Origin: Palsa-461 sp040414865
GTDB taxonomy: Bacteria; Actinomycetota; Acidimicrobiia; Acidimicrobiales; RAAP-2
Direction of reading: 5' to 3'
Assembly: GCA_040414865.1 (NCBI GenBank)
Contig: JBEDUR010000104.1
Span: 1-15,410 of the forward strand
Length of the DNA: 15,410 nt
Made by a program: the position numbers and the translations under genes. How positions within the stretch are numbered: the first letter of the stretch is position 1; the number at the start of each line of letters is the position of its first letter. The notes beneath the pieces are model-generated. The model searched no databases. It was not told where the DNA came from and worked only from the letters and a program-made list of their open reading frames with translations. This document shows positions 7,721-14,164 of the stretch, piece by piece.

Positions 7721-7993
7721 GTCACAGCCAGGTCTGAAGGCTTGCGCCGGAGGTTGGGCCTCTGGACACCTGTGAGGCGAAGAGGACTGGCCCGAGTATG
7801 CGGCCAACCCGCACATGAAGGCGACAGAACCCCGGCCGTCTCTCTCTCCCGTCGTGCGTGCCCCGCTTGGGGACGACCCCCGGGCCCGAAGGCCCACGTC
7901 GGCCGCCCTTGGAGGGAGCTTTCACCGCTTGGGTACTCCGAAAACGCCTGATAGCTCCAGAGGGAGTGGGGCCGTTCGACCGTCAGGGCCGGG

Positions 7994-7999
7994 TAGCCT
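7994..7999 (+). promoter_or_regulatory. Candidate -10 element for a leaderless clpP transcript
   Basis: TAGCCT fits the actinobacterial TANNNT pattern and ends 7 nt before the ATG at 8007, so transcription would begin at or next to the start codon. This agrees with the lack of a convincing ribosome site. The glycosyltransferase at 14124 shows the same spacing. No -35 box is evident. Confidence 0.4.
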
Positions 8000-8006
8000 C
8001 GTGGCC

Positions 8007-8618
8007 ATGCCCAGCCCCTTGGTCCCGTCCCTCGTGAGTGCGGCCAGTGCCACCGCCGACCCCGGTTCGGAGATTTTCCAGCGGCTCTTGAAGGAGCGGA
8101 TCATCTTCCTCGGATCCGTGGTTGACCAGGCCATGGCCAACTCGGTCTGCGCTCAGCTCATCCTCCTCGAGGCCGAGGACCGCGAGCGCGACATCTCCAT
8201 CTACATCAACTCGCCAGGTGGCTCGGTCACCGACGGCCTGGCCATCTATGACACGATGCAGTACGTCCGCTGCGACGTAGCGACCATCTGCCTCGGCCTG
8301 GCCGCCTCGATGGGGCAATTCCTGCTCTGTGCCGGAACCAACGGCAAACGCTACGCGTTGCCGCATTCCCGGATCCTTATGCACCAACCCTCCGGGGCGA
8401 TGCAGGGGCAGGCCGCCGATATCGCGATCCAGGCCGAGCAGATCGTCTATCTGAAGCGGATGATGGCAGAAAGGATCGCCTTGCACACCGGCCAGCCGGT
8501 CGAGCGGATCGAGGCCGACTCGGACCGGGACCGCTGGTTCACCGCCCAAGAAGCCCGCGAATACGGGTTTATCGACCAGGTGATCGAGCGTTCGACCGCA
8601 CAGGTCGGCGGGAACTGA
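8007..8618 (+). CDS. clpP: ATP-dependent Clp protease proteolytic subunit, ClpP1-like
   Basis: A 203-residue serine protease subunit (family S14) that forms heptameric rings and degrades proteins unfolded by ClpX or ClpC in the cytoplasm. The triad is complete: Ser101 in LAASMG, His126 in LMHQP, and Asp175 in ADSDRDRWF, spaced exactly as in E. coli ClpP. IYINSPGGSV (65-74) and GKRYALPHSRILMHQP are family hallmarks. The blocks ADIAIQAEQ and IEADSDRDRWFTA resemble mycobacterial ClpP1 more than ClpP2. The ATG at 8007 gives the normal length. The frame is open upstream to an ATG at 7815, but those 64 residues are non-conserved, and the GTG at 8001 would add only two. Its stop is 2 bp from the ABC permease start, so it probably leads that operon. 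Neither tig, clpP2 nor clpX is adjacent, which is unusual. Confidence 0.94.
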   Translation: MPSPLVPSLVSAASATADPGSEIFQRLLKERIIFLGSVVDQAMANSVCAQLILLEAEDRERDISIYINSPGGSVTDGLAIYDTMQYVRCDVATICLGLAASMGQFLLCAGTNGKRYALPHSRILMHQPSGAMQGQAADIAIQAEQIVYLKRMMAERIALHTGQPVERIEADSDRDRWFTAQEAREYGFIDQVIERSTAQVGGN

Positions 8619-8620
8619 CC

Positions 8621-9562
8621 GTGGCGCTCGAGGCTGCGGCCCCGAGCGGCGACGCCGGGGGGGTCAAAGCCACCCGAGTCGTTACCTCGCACGTCAGCGT
8701 GGCGAGGAGGGTGCTCGACATCTGGCACTCGCGTCAGCTCTTGTGGAGCCTGGTATCGACGGAGATCCAGGTCAAATACAAGAATTCCTTCCTCGGCCTG
8801 GTCTGGTCGCTGCTCGCTCCGGCCATGGCGATCGTGGTCTACGCCCTGGTGTTCGGCTTCGCGCTGCGAAATGGCTATCCGGAGTTCGTGATCCTGCTCT
8901 TTTCAGGGCTCTTGGTGTGGAACCTGTTTGCGACCTCGGTGCTCACCGCCACCGGGTCCATCGTCAACAACGCCGGGCTGGTCAAAAAAGTCTCATTCCC
9001 GAGGGAGATCCTGGCCCTGGCCTCGGTCGGGTCTGGTGCGGTGTTCTTCTTCTTCCAGGCCTGCGTGATGGTGATCTTCCTCGTCGCGTTGCAGTGGCGT
9101 CCCGCCTACGGCGAGATGTACCTCATCCTGGTCGCCCTGGTGCCCCTGTTCGTGTTCTCCTCGGCGGTGGCGATCTTCCTCGCCGCGGTGAATGTCCACC
9201 TTCGCGATGTCCAACACCTGGTGGAAGTGGTGGTGGGGTCGGCCTGGTTCTGGTTCTGCCCGATTGTGTACTCCTACCAGGCGGTCATTTACCCGAGGTT
9301 GTCGGAACACCACATCTTGTGGCTCTACTTCTTGAACCCGTTGACGCCGATCGTGCTGACATTCGAGCGGGTGATCTACGCCAGGACCGGGATCCTGCAC
9401 CTGACCACCCCGGGCCACCCGACGGCCCAGCTCCTGCCGGGGTGGAGCTCCTGGACCTACGTCGAGGCGAACGCCATCGTGTTGGCGGTGTCGCTCGTCC
9501 TCTTCGTCGTGGCCATGATCGTCTTCGGCCGGCTGGCCGGGAACTTCGCCGAGGAGCTGTAG
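8621..9562 (+). CDS. wzm: ABC-2 type polysaccharide/polyol-phosphate export permease (Wzm/TagG-like)
   Basis: A 313-residue membrane subunit of an exporter that moves lipid-linked or wall glycans across the cytoplasmic membrane. After a cytosolic stretch (1-~35), the ABC-2 pattern begins: LLWSLVSTEIQVKYKNSFLGLVWSLLAP, then about six transmembrane helices, with VKKVSFPREI (121-130) and NVHLRDVQHL (191-200), both characteristic of Wzm/RfbA/TagG permeases. The hydrophobic C-terminal helix ends in GRLAGNFAEEL. The start is GTG, 2 bp after the clpP stop, with GGCGGGA upstream. The ATPase gene starts on the next base after its stop, so the two are probably translated together. The cargo is unknown; the adjoining glycosyltransferase and methyltransferase-fold genes fit a glycan. 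Confidence 0.92.
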   Translation: MALEAAAPSGDAGGVKATRVVTSHVSVARRVLDIWHSRQLLWSLVSTEIQVKYKNSFLGLVWSLLAPAMAIVVYALVFGFALRNGYPEFVILLFSGLLVWNLFATSVLTATGSIVNNAGLVKKVSFPREILALASVGSGAVFFFFQACVMVIFLVALQWRPAYGEMYLILVALVPLFVFSSAVAIFLAAVNVHLRDVQHLVEVVVGSAWFWFCPIVYSYQAVIYPRLSEHHILWLYFLNPLTPIVLTFERVIYARTGILHLTTPGHPTAQLLPGWSSWTYVEANAIVLAVSLVLFVVAMIVFGRLAGNFAEEL

Positions 9563-10828
9563 GTGACGACGGCGGTCGACATCCAGGGCGTCTCCAAGCG
9601 GTTCCGCCTCTACCACCGGAAGTACACCTCGCTCAAGGAGCGGGTGATCCACGCCGGGCGGACCCCGTACACCGAACTGTGGGCGCTGCGGGACATCTCC
9701 TTCGAGGTCGAGGAGGGAAACACTGTCGGCATCTTGGGACGCAACGGCTCGGGGAAGTCGACCCTCTTGAAGTGCATCTGCGGAGTCCTCCAGACCACCA
9801 CTGGGCAGGTGGTTGTCCGGGGGAAGCTGGCCGGGCTCCTCGAACTCGGTGCCGGCTTCCAGCCCGAGCTCAGCGGCCGGCAGAACATCTACCTGAACGG
9901 ATCGCTCCTCGGGCTGTCCAAGAGCGAGATCAATCGAGTCTTCGACGAGGTTGTCGCCTTCGCCGAACTCGAGCAATTCATCGATCAGCAGGTGAAGTTC
10001 TACTCGTCGGGAATGTACGTGCGTCTGGGCTTCGCTGTCGCGGTGAACGTCGACCCCGACGTGCTGGTGATCGACGAAGTGCTGGCGGTCGGCGACGAGC
10101 GTTTCCAGCGCAAGTGCCTGGAGCGGGTCCGTCAGTTCCAGGAGCAGGGCCGGACGATCATCTTCGTGTCACAATCGCCCGACCAGGTGCGCGCCATCTG
10201 CGACGAGGCGGTGGTGCTGAGCGACGGCCTCATGATCGGCCATGGCCTCCCGGGCGAGGCAGTTCGGATCTTCCGCGAGAACCTGCTCGCGGCAGGGGAG
10301 GTTCTGGGGCAACCTCTGCCAGTCCCGGTCCCCGTGCCCGTCCCGGCCGAAGTGCCGGCGGTTCCGCAGACCGAGGTCGGCCGGCGCCCAGTGCGAATCA
10401 CTGGGGTTACCGTCTCGCACCCCGGGAGCGGCGAGCGTCCCTACGTGGCGACGGGGGAACCCCTCACCATTCAGATCCAGTTCAGTTCCAGCGAGTGGAC
10501 CATGGCCTCGTTCGTCGTCGAGATCCGGGACGATGACGGCACGGTCCTAGTGCGGACCGCCAGCACAGATCTCGACGTTCCGGTGGACGTGGTCCCCGGA
10601 ACCGGGGTGGTGTCGTTCCATTATGAGGCGATGCCCTTCACCGACGGCACCTACGACCTCTCGGTCGGGGTTGAACATCGAGCCGGCGGCGACCTCTCCG
10701 ACTGGAAGGAGGGGGTTGCTCGGATCCAGGTCATGAACCCGTCCAGGGCGGTCGGATTGGTTTCCCTTCCGGTGAAGGTCACCGTCGAGCTGGACCCCAC
10801 GGCCGTCAGGCCGGCGGTCGGCCGGTGA
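9563..10828 (+). CDS. wzt: ABC transporter ATPase for polysaccharide export with Wzt-type C-terminal domain
   Basis: A 421-residue cytoplasmic ATPase partner of the preceding permease. Residues 1-~245 are the nucleotide-binding domain: Walker A GRNGSGKST (59-67), the family-typical LLELGAGFQPELSGRQNIYLNG (from 92), the signature region YSSGM (147-151), and Walker B VLVIDE (167-172) followed by VLAVGD. A Pro/Val linker (251-268) leads to a beta-rich domain (about 275-412) in the position of the Wzt C-terminal domain, which in Wzt binds the modified end of the glycan. Oddly, the switch position reads FVSQS with Gln204 where almost all ABC ATPases have His; the Walker B Glu172 is kept. The start is GTG, directly after the permease stop. 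The last 4 bp overlap the next gene (GTGA). Confidence 0.93.
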   Translation: MTTAVDIQGVSKRFRLYHRKYTSLKERVIHAGRTPYTELWALRDISFEVEEGNTVGILGRNGSGKSTLLKCICGVLQTTTGQVVVRGKLAGLLELGAGFQPELSGRQNIYLNGSLLGLSKSEINRVFDEVVAFAELEQFIDQQVKFYSSGMYVRLGFAVAVNVDPDVLVIDEVLAVGDERFQRKCLERVRQFQEQGRTIIFVSQSPDQVRAICDEAVVLSDGLMIGHGLPGEAVRIFRENLLAAGEVLGQPLPVPVPVPVPAEVPAVPQTEVGRRPVRITGVTVSHPGSGERPYVATGEPLTIQIQFSSSEWTMASFVVEIRDDDGTVLVRTASTDLDVPVDVVPGTGVVSFHYEAMPFTDGTYDLSVGVEHRAGGDLSDWKEGVARIQVMNPSRAVGLVSLPVKVTVELDPTAVRPAVGR

Positions 10829-11850
10829 GCAGCGACCCGAGCCGCCCGCTGCCGTTCGAGGGCGGCGACCCCAGCACCGAACAGCCGTACCTGGCAGAGG
10901 TGCTCGCCGAGATCGACGAGGAGGTGCGCCGGCGGCGAAGGTCGGGCGACCTGCCCCGCCGCATGGAGCAGGAGCTCGACGGGCTGTTCCTTCGCTACTC
11001 GCCGATGTCCAGCCGCGACGGAAGCATCGACGAAGCGCTCGGGGTGGTCGAATCGGCCAGCTACATCGACCCCGTCGTGCCGGTGGCGTCCTCCAAGTCG
11101 GGTGGAGCGCTCGTCAAGCGCACGATCAGAAAGGCGAGCCTGTGGTACGTCGGCTGGTTGACCGACCAGATCAACCAGTTCACCGCAGCGGCGACGCGCA
11201 CCCTCCGGGTGCTGGACGATCGGCTTGGGACGGTGCAGCGCCAGCTTGACCTGCAGCGGACGCCCCCCGCCCCGGTCATCGAGACCGACTGGGCGCACGG
11301 CCCCTCCGCCTGGTGGGTGGACATCGTCCTTGCCCGCCTGGCCGGTCGTCCGGGCCGATTCCTTCACGCGGCCGCGGCCGACGGGTGGTTGGTTCGGCGC
11401 CTGCGATCGGCTGGCCTTGACGGCTACGGGGTTGAGCCCCGAGAGGGGAGGATCAACGGAGCCGAGATCGAGGAGCTCGACCTGCGCGAGGAGCCCGTGC
11501 TGGACCACCTCGGCTCGGTCGCTCCGGACGCCCTCGCCGCTCTCGTGCTTACCGGAGTGGTCGACGCGATGACCGCTGCCGAGCGGTCGACCCTGCTCGA
11601 GCTCGTAGCCCAGAAGCTCGGCCCAGGCGGCCAGCTCGTGATCCACTCGCTCTCGCCCGGGGCCTGGGCCTCGGAGGAAGTGCCCGTCGAGGCGGACGCG
11701 GCGGCCGGCCAGCCGCTGCGGCCGAGGACCTGGGCGGCGCTGCTCGAGCGTTCGGGGTTCAGCGCCGAGGTCGTGCACGGGCCCGAGGGGCTCGACTACC
11801 TCGTGGTGGCCGGGGCCGAAGGGGACCCCCACCCCGGCCACTCCGGGTGA
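10825..11850 (+). CDS. Methyltransferase-fold protein with degenerate SAM-binding loop
   Basis: A 341-residue soluble protein. Residues 20-145 are charged and helical; WYVGWLTDQINQFTAAATRTLRVLDDRLGTVQRQLDL (107-143) looks like a coiled coil. Such N-terminal parts occur in methyltransferase-like proteins of polysaccharide clusters. Residues ~160-330 follow the class I methyltransferase order: FLHAAAADG (179-187) in place of the glycine-rich motif I, YGVEP (201-205) with the acidic end of strand 2, LAALVLTGVVDAM (238-249), LGPGGQLVIHSLSP (265-278), and RTWAALLERSGF (301-312). Motif I lacks the GxGxG glycines, so SAM binding is doubtful; it may be a structural or terminator-like partner of the glycan machinery. 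The GTG start overlaps the ATPase stop by 4 bp, and its own stop overlaps the next start in the same way. The fold is inferred by eye. Confidence 0.68.
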   Translation: MSSDPSRPLPFEGGDPSTEQPYLAEVLAEIDEEVRRRRRSGDLPRRMEQELDGLFLRYSPMSSRDGSIDEALGVVESASYIDPVVPVASSKSGGALVKRTIRKASLWYVGWLTDQINQFTAAATRTLRVLDDRLGTVQRQLDLQRTPPAPVIETDWAHGPSAWWVDIVLARLAGRPGRFLHAAAADGWLVRRLRSAGLDGYGVEPREGRINGAEIEELDLREEPVLDHLGSVAPDALAALVLTGVVDAMTAAERSTLLELVAQKLGPGGQLVIHSLSPGAWASEEVPVEADAAAGQPLRPRTWAALLERSGFSAEVVHGPEGLDYLVVAGAEGDPHPGHSG

Positions 11851-13040
11851 GGGTCGTCTTCGTCACGCCGCGCTACGACCCGGCCGCCATCGGCGGTGCC
11901 GAGGCTGCGGCCCGGCTGCTCGCCGAGCACCTGGCCCAGGAGCCCGGCTTCGAGGTGTGCGCCTACTCGACGTGCTCGGTCGACCACTTGAGCTGGGAGA
12001 ACCAGCTATCGCCGGGATCGGCGGTCCTCAACGGGGTTCGTCTTACTCGCTTCGAGGTGGCCGAGCCCCGCCGACAGGAGTTCTTCGACCTCGACGCTGA
12101 GCTGCGCGGGTCCCCCCGCCGATTCAGCTGGGAGCAGTCAGAGCGGTGGGTCCGGCTGAACGGCCCCGACGCGCCGGGGCTCATCGAGGCGTTGCGGACC
12201 GGAGGCGCCGACGTCGCGGTGTTTTCGCCGTACTTGTTCATGACGACGGTGGCCGGGATCCGGGTCACCCCCACACCGACGGTGCTGCACTCGGCGGCTC
12301 ACGACGAGCCAGCGCTGTACATGCCGGCCATCGGCGACGCCTTCGTTCGCGCCCACGCGCTCTGCTACTACACCGCCGCCGAGCGACGGCTGGTCCAGGG
12401 CATCCACCCGGTCGCCGGCAAGCCCCAGATCGTGCTCGGCCTCGGGCTCGGCGACCCGGCCGATGGCGGCCGTCTCGGGGGTGAGATCCTCGGGATCGGG
12501 GACCGCCCGTACTTGGCCTATGTCGCCCGGATCGACGCTCACAAAGGCGCCGACATGCTCGATCGTTTTTTCCGCATCTACAAGGAGCGGCGTCCCGGCC
12601 CCCTGGCCCTCGCCATGGTCGGCCCTCTCTCGACACAGCTTGAGCCTCACCCCGACATCGTCGTGACCGGTGCGGTGGACGAGCCGACGAAGTGGGATCT
12701 GCTTCGGGACGCGACCGTCTTTGTCAACCCCAGCGCGATGGAGTCGTTTTCCCTTGCCATCATGGAAGCCTGGGAGCAGGGCGTCCCGGTAATGGTGAAC
12801 GCCTTGTGCGGACCGACCATGGAGCACTGCACTCACTCCGGCGGGGGCCTGTGGTTCGGTTCCTACCGGCAGTTCGAGGTGGTGCTCGACCGCCTCATGG
12901 CCGACGAGTCCCTCCGGCGACGTCTCGGGGCCAACGGCCGGGCCTACGTGAACGAGCACTACCGGTGGCCGGTCCTCGTGCCCCGCTACCGGCGCTTCCT
13001 CGAGGCGGTGGTCGATCGGGGCCCCTCGGTCCGCCGCTGA
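11847..13040 (+). CDS. Family 4 glycosyltransferase
   Basis: A 397-residue GT-B fold enzyme expected to transfer a sugar from a nucleotide donor to a growing glycan at the cytoplasmic face. The N-terminal domain opens with MRVVFVTPRYDPAAIGGAEAAARLLAEHL, with the acceptor-side GGAE loop at 16-19. The C-terminal donor-binding domain has YLAYVARIDAHKGADML, LALAMVGPLS, and FVNPSAMESFSLAIMEAWEQGVPV, where Glu299 and Glu307 form the EX7E motif of retaining GT4 enzymes. No membrane helix is seen. Its GTG start overlaps the methyltransferase-fold stop by 4 bp, making it the last gene of the clpP-led operon. Donor and acceptor sugars cannot be predicted. Its stop lies 1 bp from the stop of the convergent glycosyltransferase. 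Confidence 0.9.
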   Translation: MRVVFVTPRYDPAAIGGAEAAARLLAEHLAQEPGFEVCAYSTCSVDHLSWENQLSPGSAVLNGVRLTRFEVAEPRRQEFFDLDAELRGSPRRFSWEQSERWVRLNGPDAPGLIEALRTGGADVAVFSPYLFMTTVAGIRVTPTPTVLHSAAHDEPALYMPAIGDAFVRAHALCYYTAAERRLVQGIHPVAGKPQIVLGLGLGDPADGGRLGGEILGIGDRPYLAYVARIDAHKGADMLDRFFRIYKERRPGPLALAMVGPLSTQLEPHPDIVVTGAVDEPTKWDLLRDATVFVNPSAMESFSLAIMEAWEQGVPVMVNALCGPTMEHCTHSGGGLWFGSYRQFEVVLDRLMADESLRRRLGANGRAYVNEHYRWPVLVPRYRRFLEAVVDRGPSVRR

Positions 13041-13045
13041 GTCAG
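13037..13045. other. Palindrome formed by two convergent stop codons
   Basis: CTGAGTCAG is symmetric around its central base. It holds the TGA of the plus-strand glycosyltransferase (13038-13040) and the TGA of the minus-strand one (13042-13044), so the genes end 1 bp apart with no room for a terminator. Transcripts from both sides must run into the opposite gene unless stopped inside it. Confidence 0.8.
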
Positions 13046-14124
13046 CCGGACCCGGCGGTCGCGGCCCGAAGGAGCTCAACGAATCGTCGGGTCGAGCTGG
13101 CCCGGTCGAAGCGGCCAGCCCGAGCCCGGCCGGCCGCGGCCAAGTGCCGGCGTAGTCCGGGGTCGCCCGCCACGCGGGCCACCGCGGCGGCGAAGCGCAG
13201 GGGCTCCTTGGTGTCGAGGAGGACGCCGGCGTCGCCCACCGTCTCGGGGACCGCGGCAGCGCCGTAGGCGACGACCGGCACGCCATGGCCCATGGCTTCG
13301 ACCACCGGGACGCAAAACCCTTCGTGGTCCGATGTACTCACGTAGACGTCGGCCGCGGCGAAGTAGGCCTCGAGGCCGGCCGGGTCGATCGAGCCGGCCA
13401 GCTCGACCGCGTCGGTCAGTCCAAGGTGGTCGACGAAGGCCCGGAGGGCGGGTTCGTAGCGCTCGCCGATCGGCGATCCCACCAGGTGCAGCCTGGCCTT
13501 CGGGTCATAGAGACGCCGGTATACAGCGAGGGCCTTCACCAGATCGTGGGGTGCCTTCCAAGGGGCGATCTTGCCCACGTACAACAGGTCGCCGCCACCA
13601 CCCGCCTTCGCCTCGGCCAGCCGCCGTTGGACGGCGGGGTCCGCGGGCTGGCCGGTCGAAGTCATGTCGATGAGCAGCGGGACGACCGCCGTTCCCTGGT
13701 AGCCGGCCTCGAGCAGCTCCGCCTCGTTGAACGCCGAGTCGGCGACGGCAAAGCGGCTGACGGGAGCCAGCCGGTCGAGCTGGGCCCGACCCATCGACGC
13801 CTCGTAGCTGACTTGGGGGGCCCATTCGCCGATGAGTCCGGCGGGGGTGATGTTGTGGTAGTTGATGAGCTTGGGCTCGGTTCGGGTGCTGAGTGTGTCG
13901 TAGACCTGGCTCCCGATCGAAGCGTGGTAGAGGAGCCAGCGATCCCGGAGTGGGCGACCGAGCTCGGTGACCGGGCGGCCGAGCCTGGCGAGGTCGGGGG
14001 TGCAGTTGCCATAGAAGATGGCAGAGTCGATGCCCACCGCCCGGAGCGCTTCGCTGAGCGCAATCGAATGCGAACCGATTGCGTCTCGACTGGCCAGGGA
14101 CGGGAGGACCTGGTCGATCCGCAC
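13042..14124 (-). CDS. Family 4-type glycosyltransferase
   Basis: With the GTG at 14124 the protein has 360 residues and begins with a beta strand (MRIDQVLPSLASRDAIGSHS). The usual GG pair of the N-terminal loop is replaced by AIGSHS. The donor domain is clear: DLLYVGKIAPWKAPHDLVKAL (179-199), RLHLVGSPIGERYEPAL, VELAGSID, ADVYVSTSDHEGFCVPVVEAMGHGVPVVAY with Glu268 and Glu276 as EX7E, and PETVGDAGVLLD. The frame extends 61 codons further upstream, but that part is Arg/Gly-rich and overlaps the HAD gene. A TACACT hexamer ends 7 nt before the GTG, so the gene may have a leaderless transcript of its own, although it could also be read from the HAD gene 40 bp upstream. It probably builds the same glycan as the plus-strand glycosyltransferase. 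Confidence 0.9.
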   Translation of the reverse strand: MRIDQVLPSLASRDAIGSHSIALSEALRAVGIDSAIFYGNCTPDLARLGRPVTELGRPLRDRWLLYHASIGSQVYDTLSTRTEPKLINYHNITPAGLIGEWAPQVSYEASMGRAQLDRLAPVSRFAVADSAFNEAELLEAGYQGTAVVPLLIDMTSTGQPADPAVQRRLAEAKAGGGGDLLYVGKIAPWKAPHDLVKALAVYRRLYDPKARLHLVGSPIGERYEPALRAFVDHLGLTDAVELAGSIDPAGLEAYFAAADVYVSTSDHEGFCVPVVEAMGHGVPVVAYGAAAVPETVGDAGVLLDTKEPLRFAAAVARVAGDPGLRRHLAAAGRARAGRFDRASSTRRFVELLRAATAGSG

Positions 14125-14131
14125 GGCGGCG

Positions 14132-14137
14132 AGTGTA
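14132..14137 (-). promoter_or_regulatory. Candidate -10 element for a leaderless glycosyltransferase transcript
   Basis: The minus strand reads TACACT, a TANNNT hexamer ending 7 nt before the GTG start; no Shine-Dalgarno sequence lies between. It sits in the 40-bp gap after the HAD gene. No -35 box is evident. Confidence 0.4.
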
Positions 14138-14164
14138 GGGGGACGTCGGCCGGCCCGGCGGGCC

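Larger units (their letters stand above)
7410..8006. other. Gene-poor junction between the two halves of the window
   Basis: About 600 bp between the phosphoesterase stop and clpP. Open frames here (for example 7406-7951 plus, 7492-7725 minus) encode Arg/Pro/Ser-rich strings without domains and run through a strong hairpin, so they are not called. The stretch holds the hairpins at 7558-7595 and 7707-7720 and the presumed clpP promoter at its right end. No tRNA, integrase or complete mobile element was recognised. The sequence becomes more GC-rich beyond it. Confidence 0.45.

Noticed and set aside
7406..7951. 181-codon plus-strand frame overlapping the phosphoesterase stop by ATGA
   Set aside because: It has low-complexity Arg/Pro/Ser composition and no domain, and it runs through the strong hairpin at 7558-7595; the stop/start overlap is probably chance.
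7815..8006. 64-codon upstream extension of clpP
   Set aside because: It is not conserved in ClpP, whereas the ATG at 8007 gives normal length and a -10 element suited to a leaderless start.
8743..10536. 597-codon plus-strand frame across the ABC transporter genes
   Set aside because: It is an out-of-frame shadow of the permease and ATPase genes, which have clear motifs; its product is Arg/Gly/Pro-rich. The same applies to the minus-strand frame at 8993-9976.
10651..11841. 396-codon minus-strand frame opposite the methyltransferase-fold gene
   Set aside because: It is an antisense shadow typical of high-GC DNA; the sense gene is joined to its neighbours by GTGA overlaps and has fold-like motifs.
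12138..13286. 382-codon minus-strand frame opposite the plus-strand glycosyltransferase
   Set aside because: The sense strand has a complete GT4 pattern with EX7E; this frame is low-complexity.
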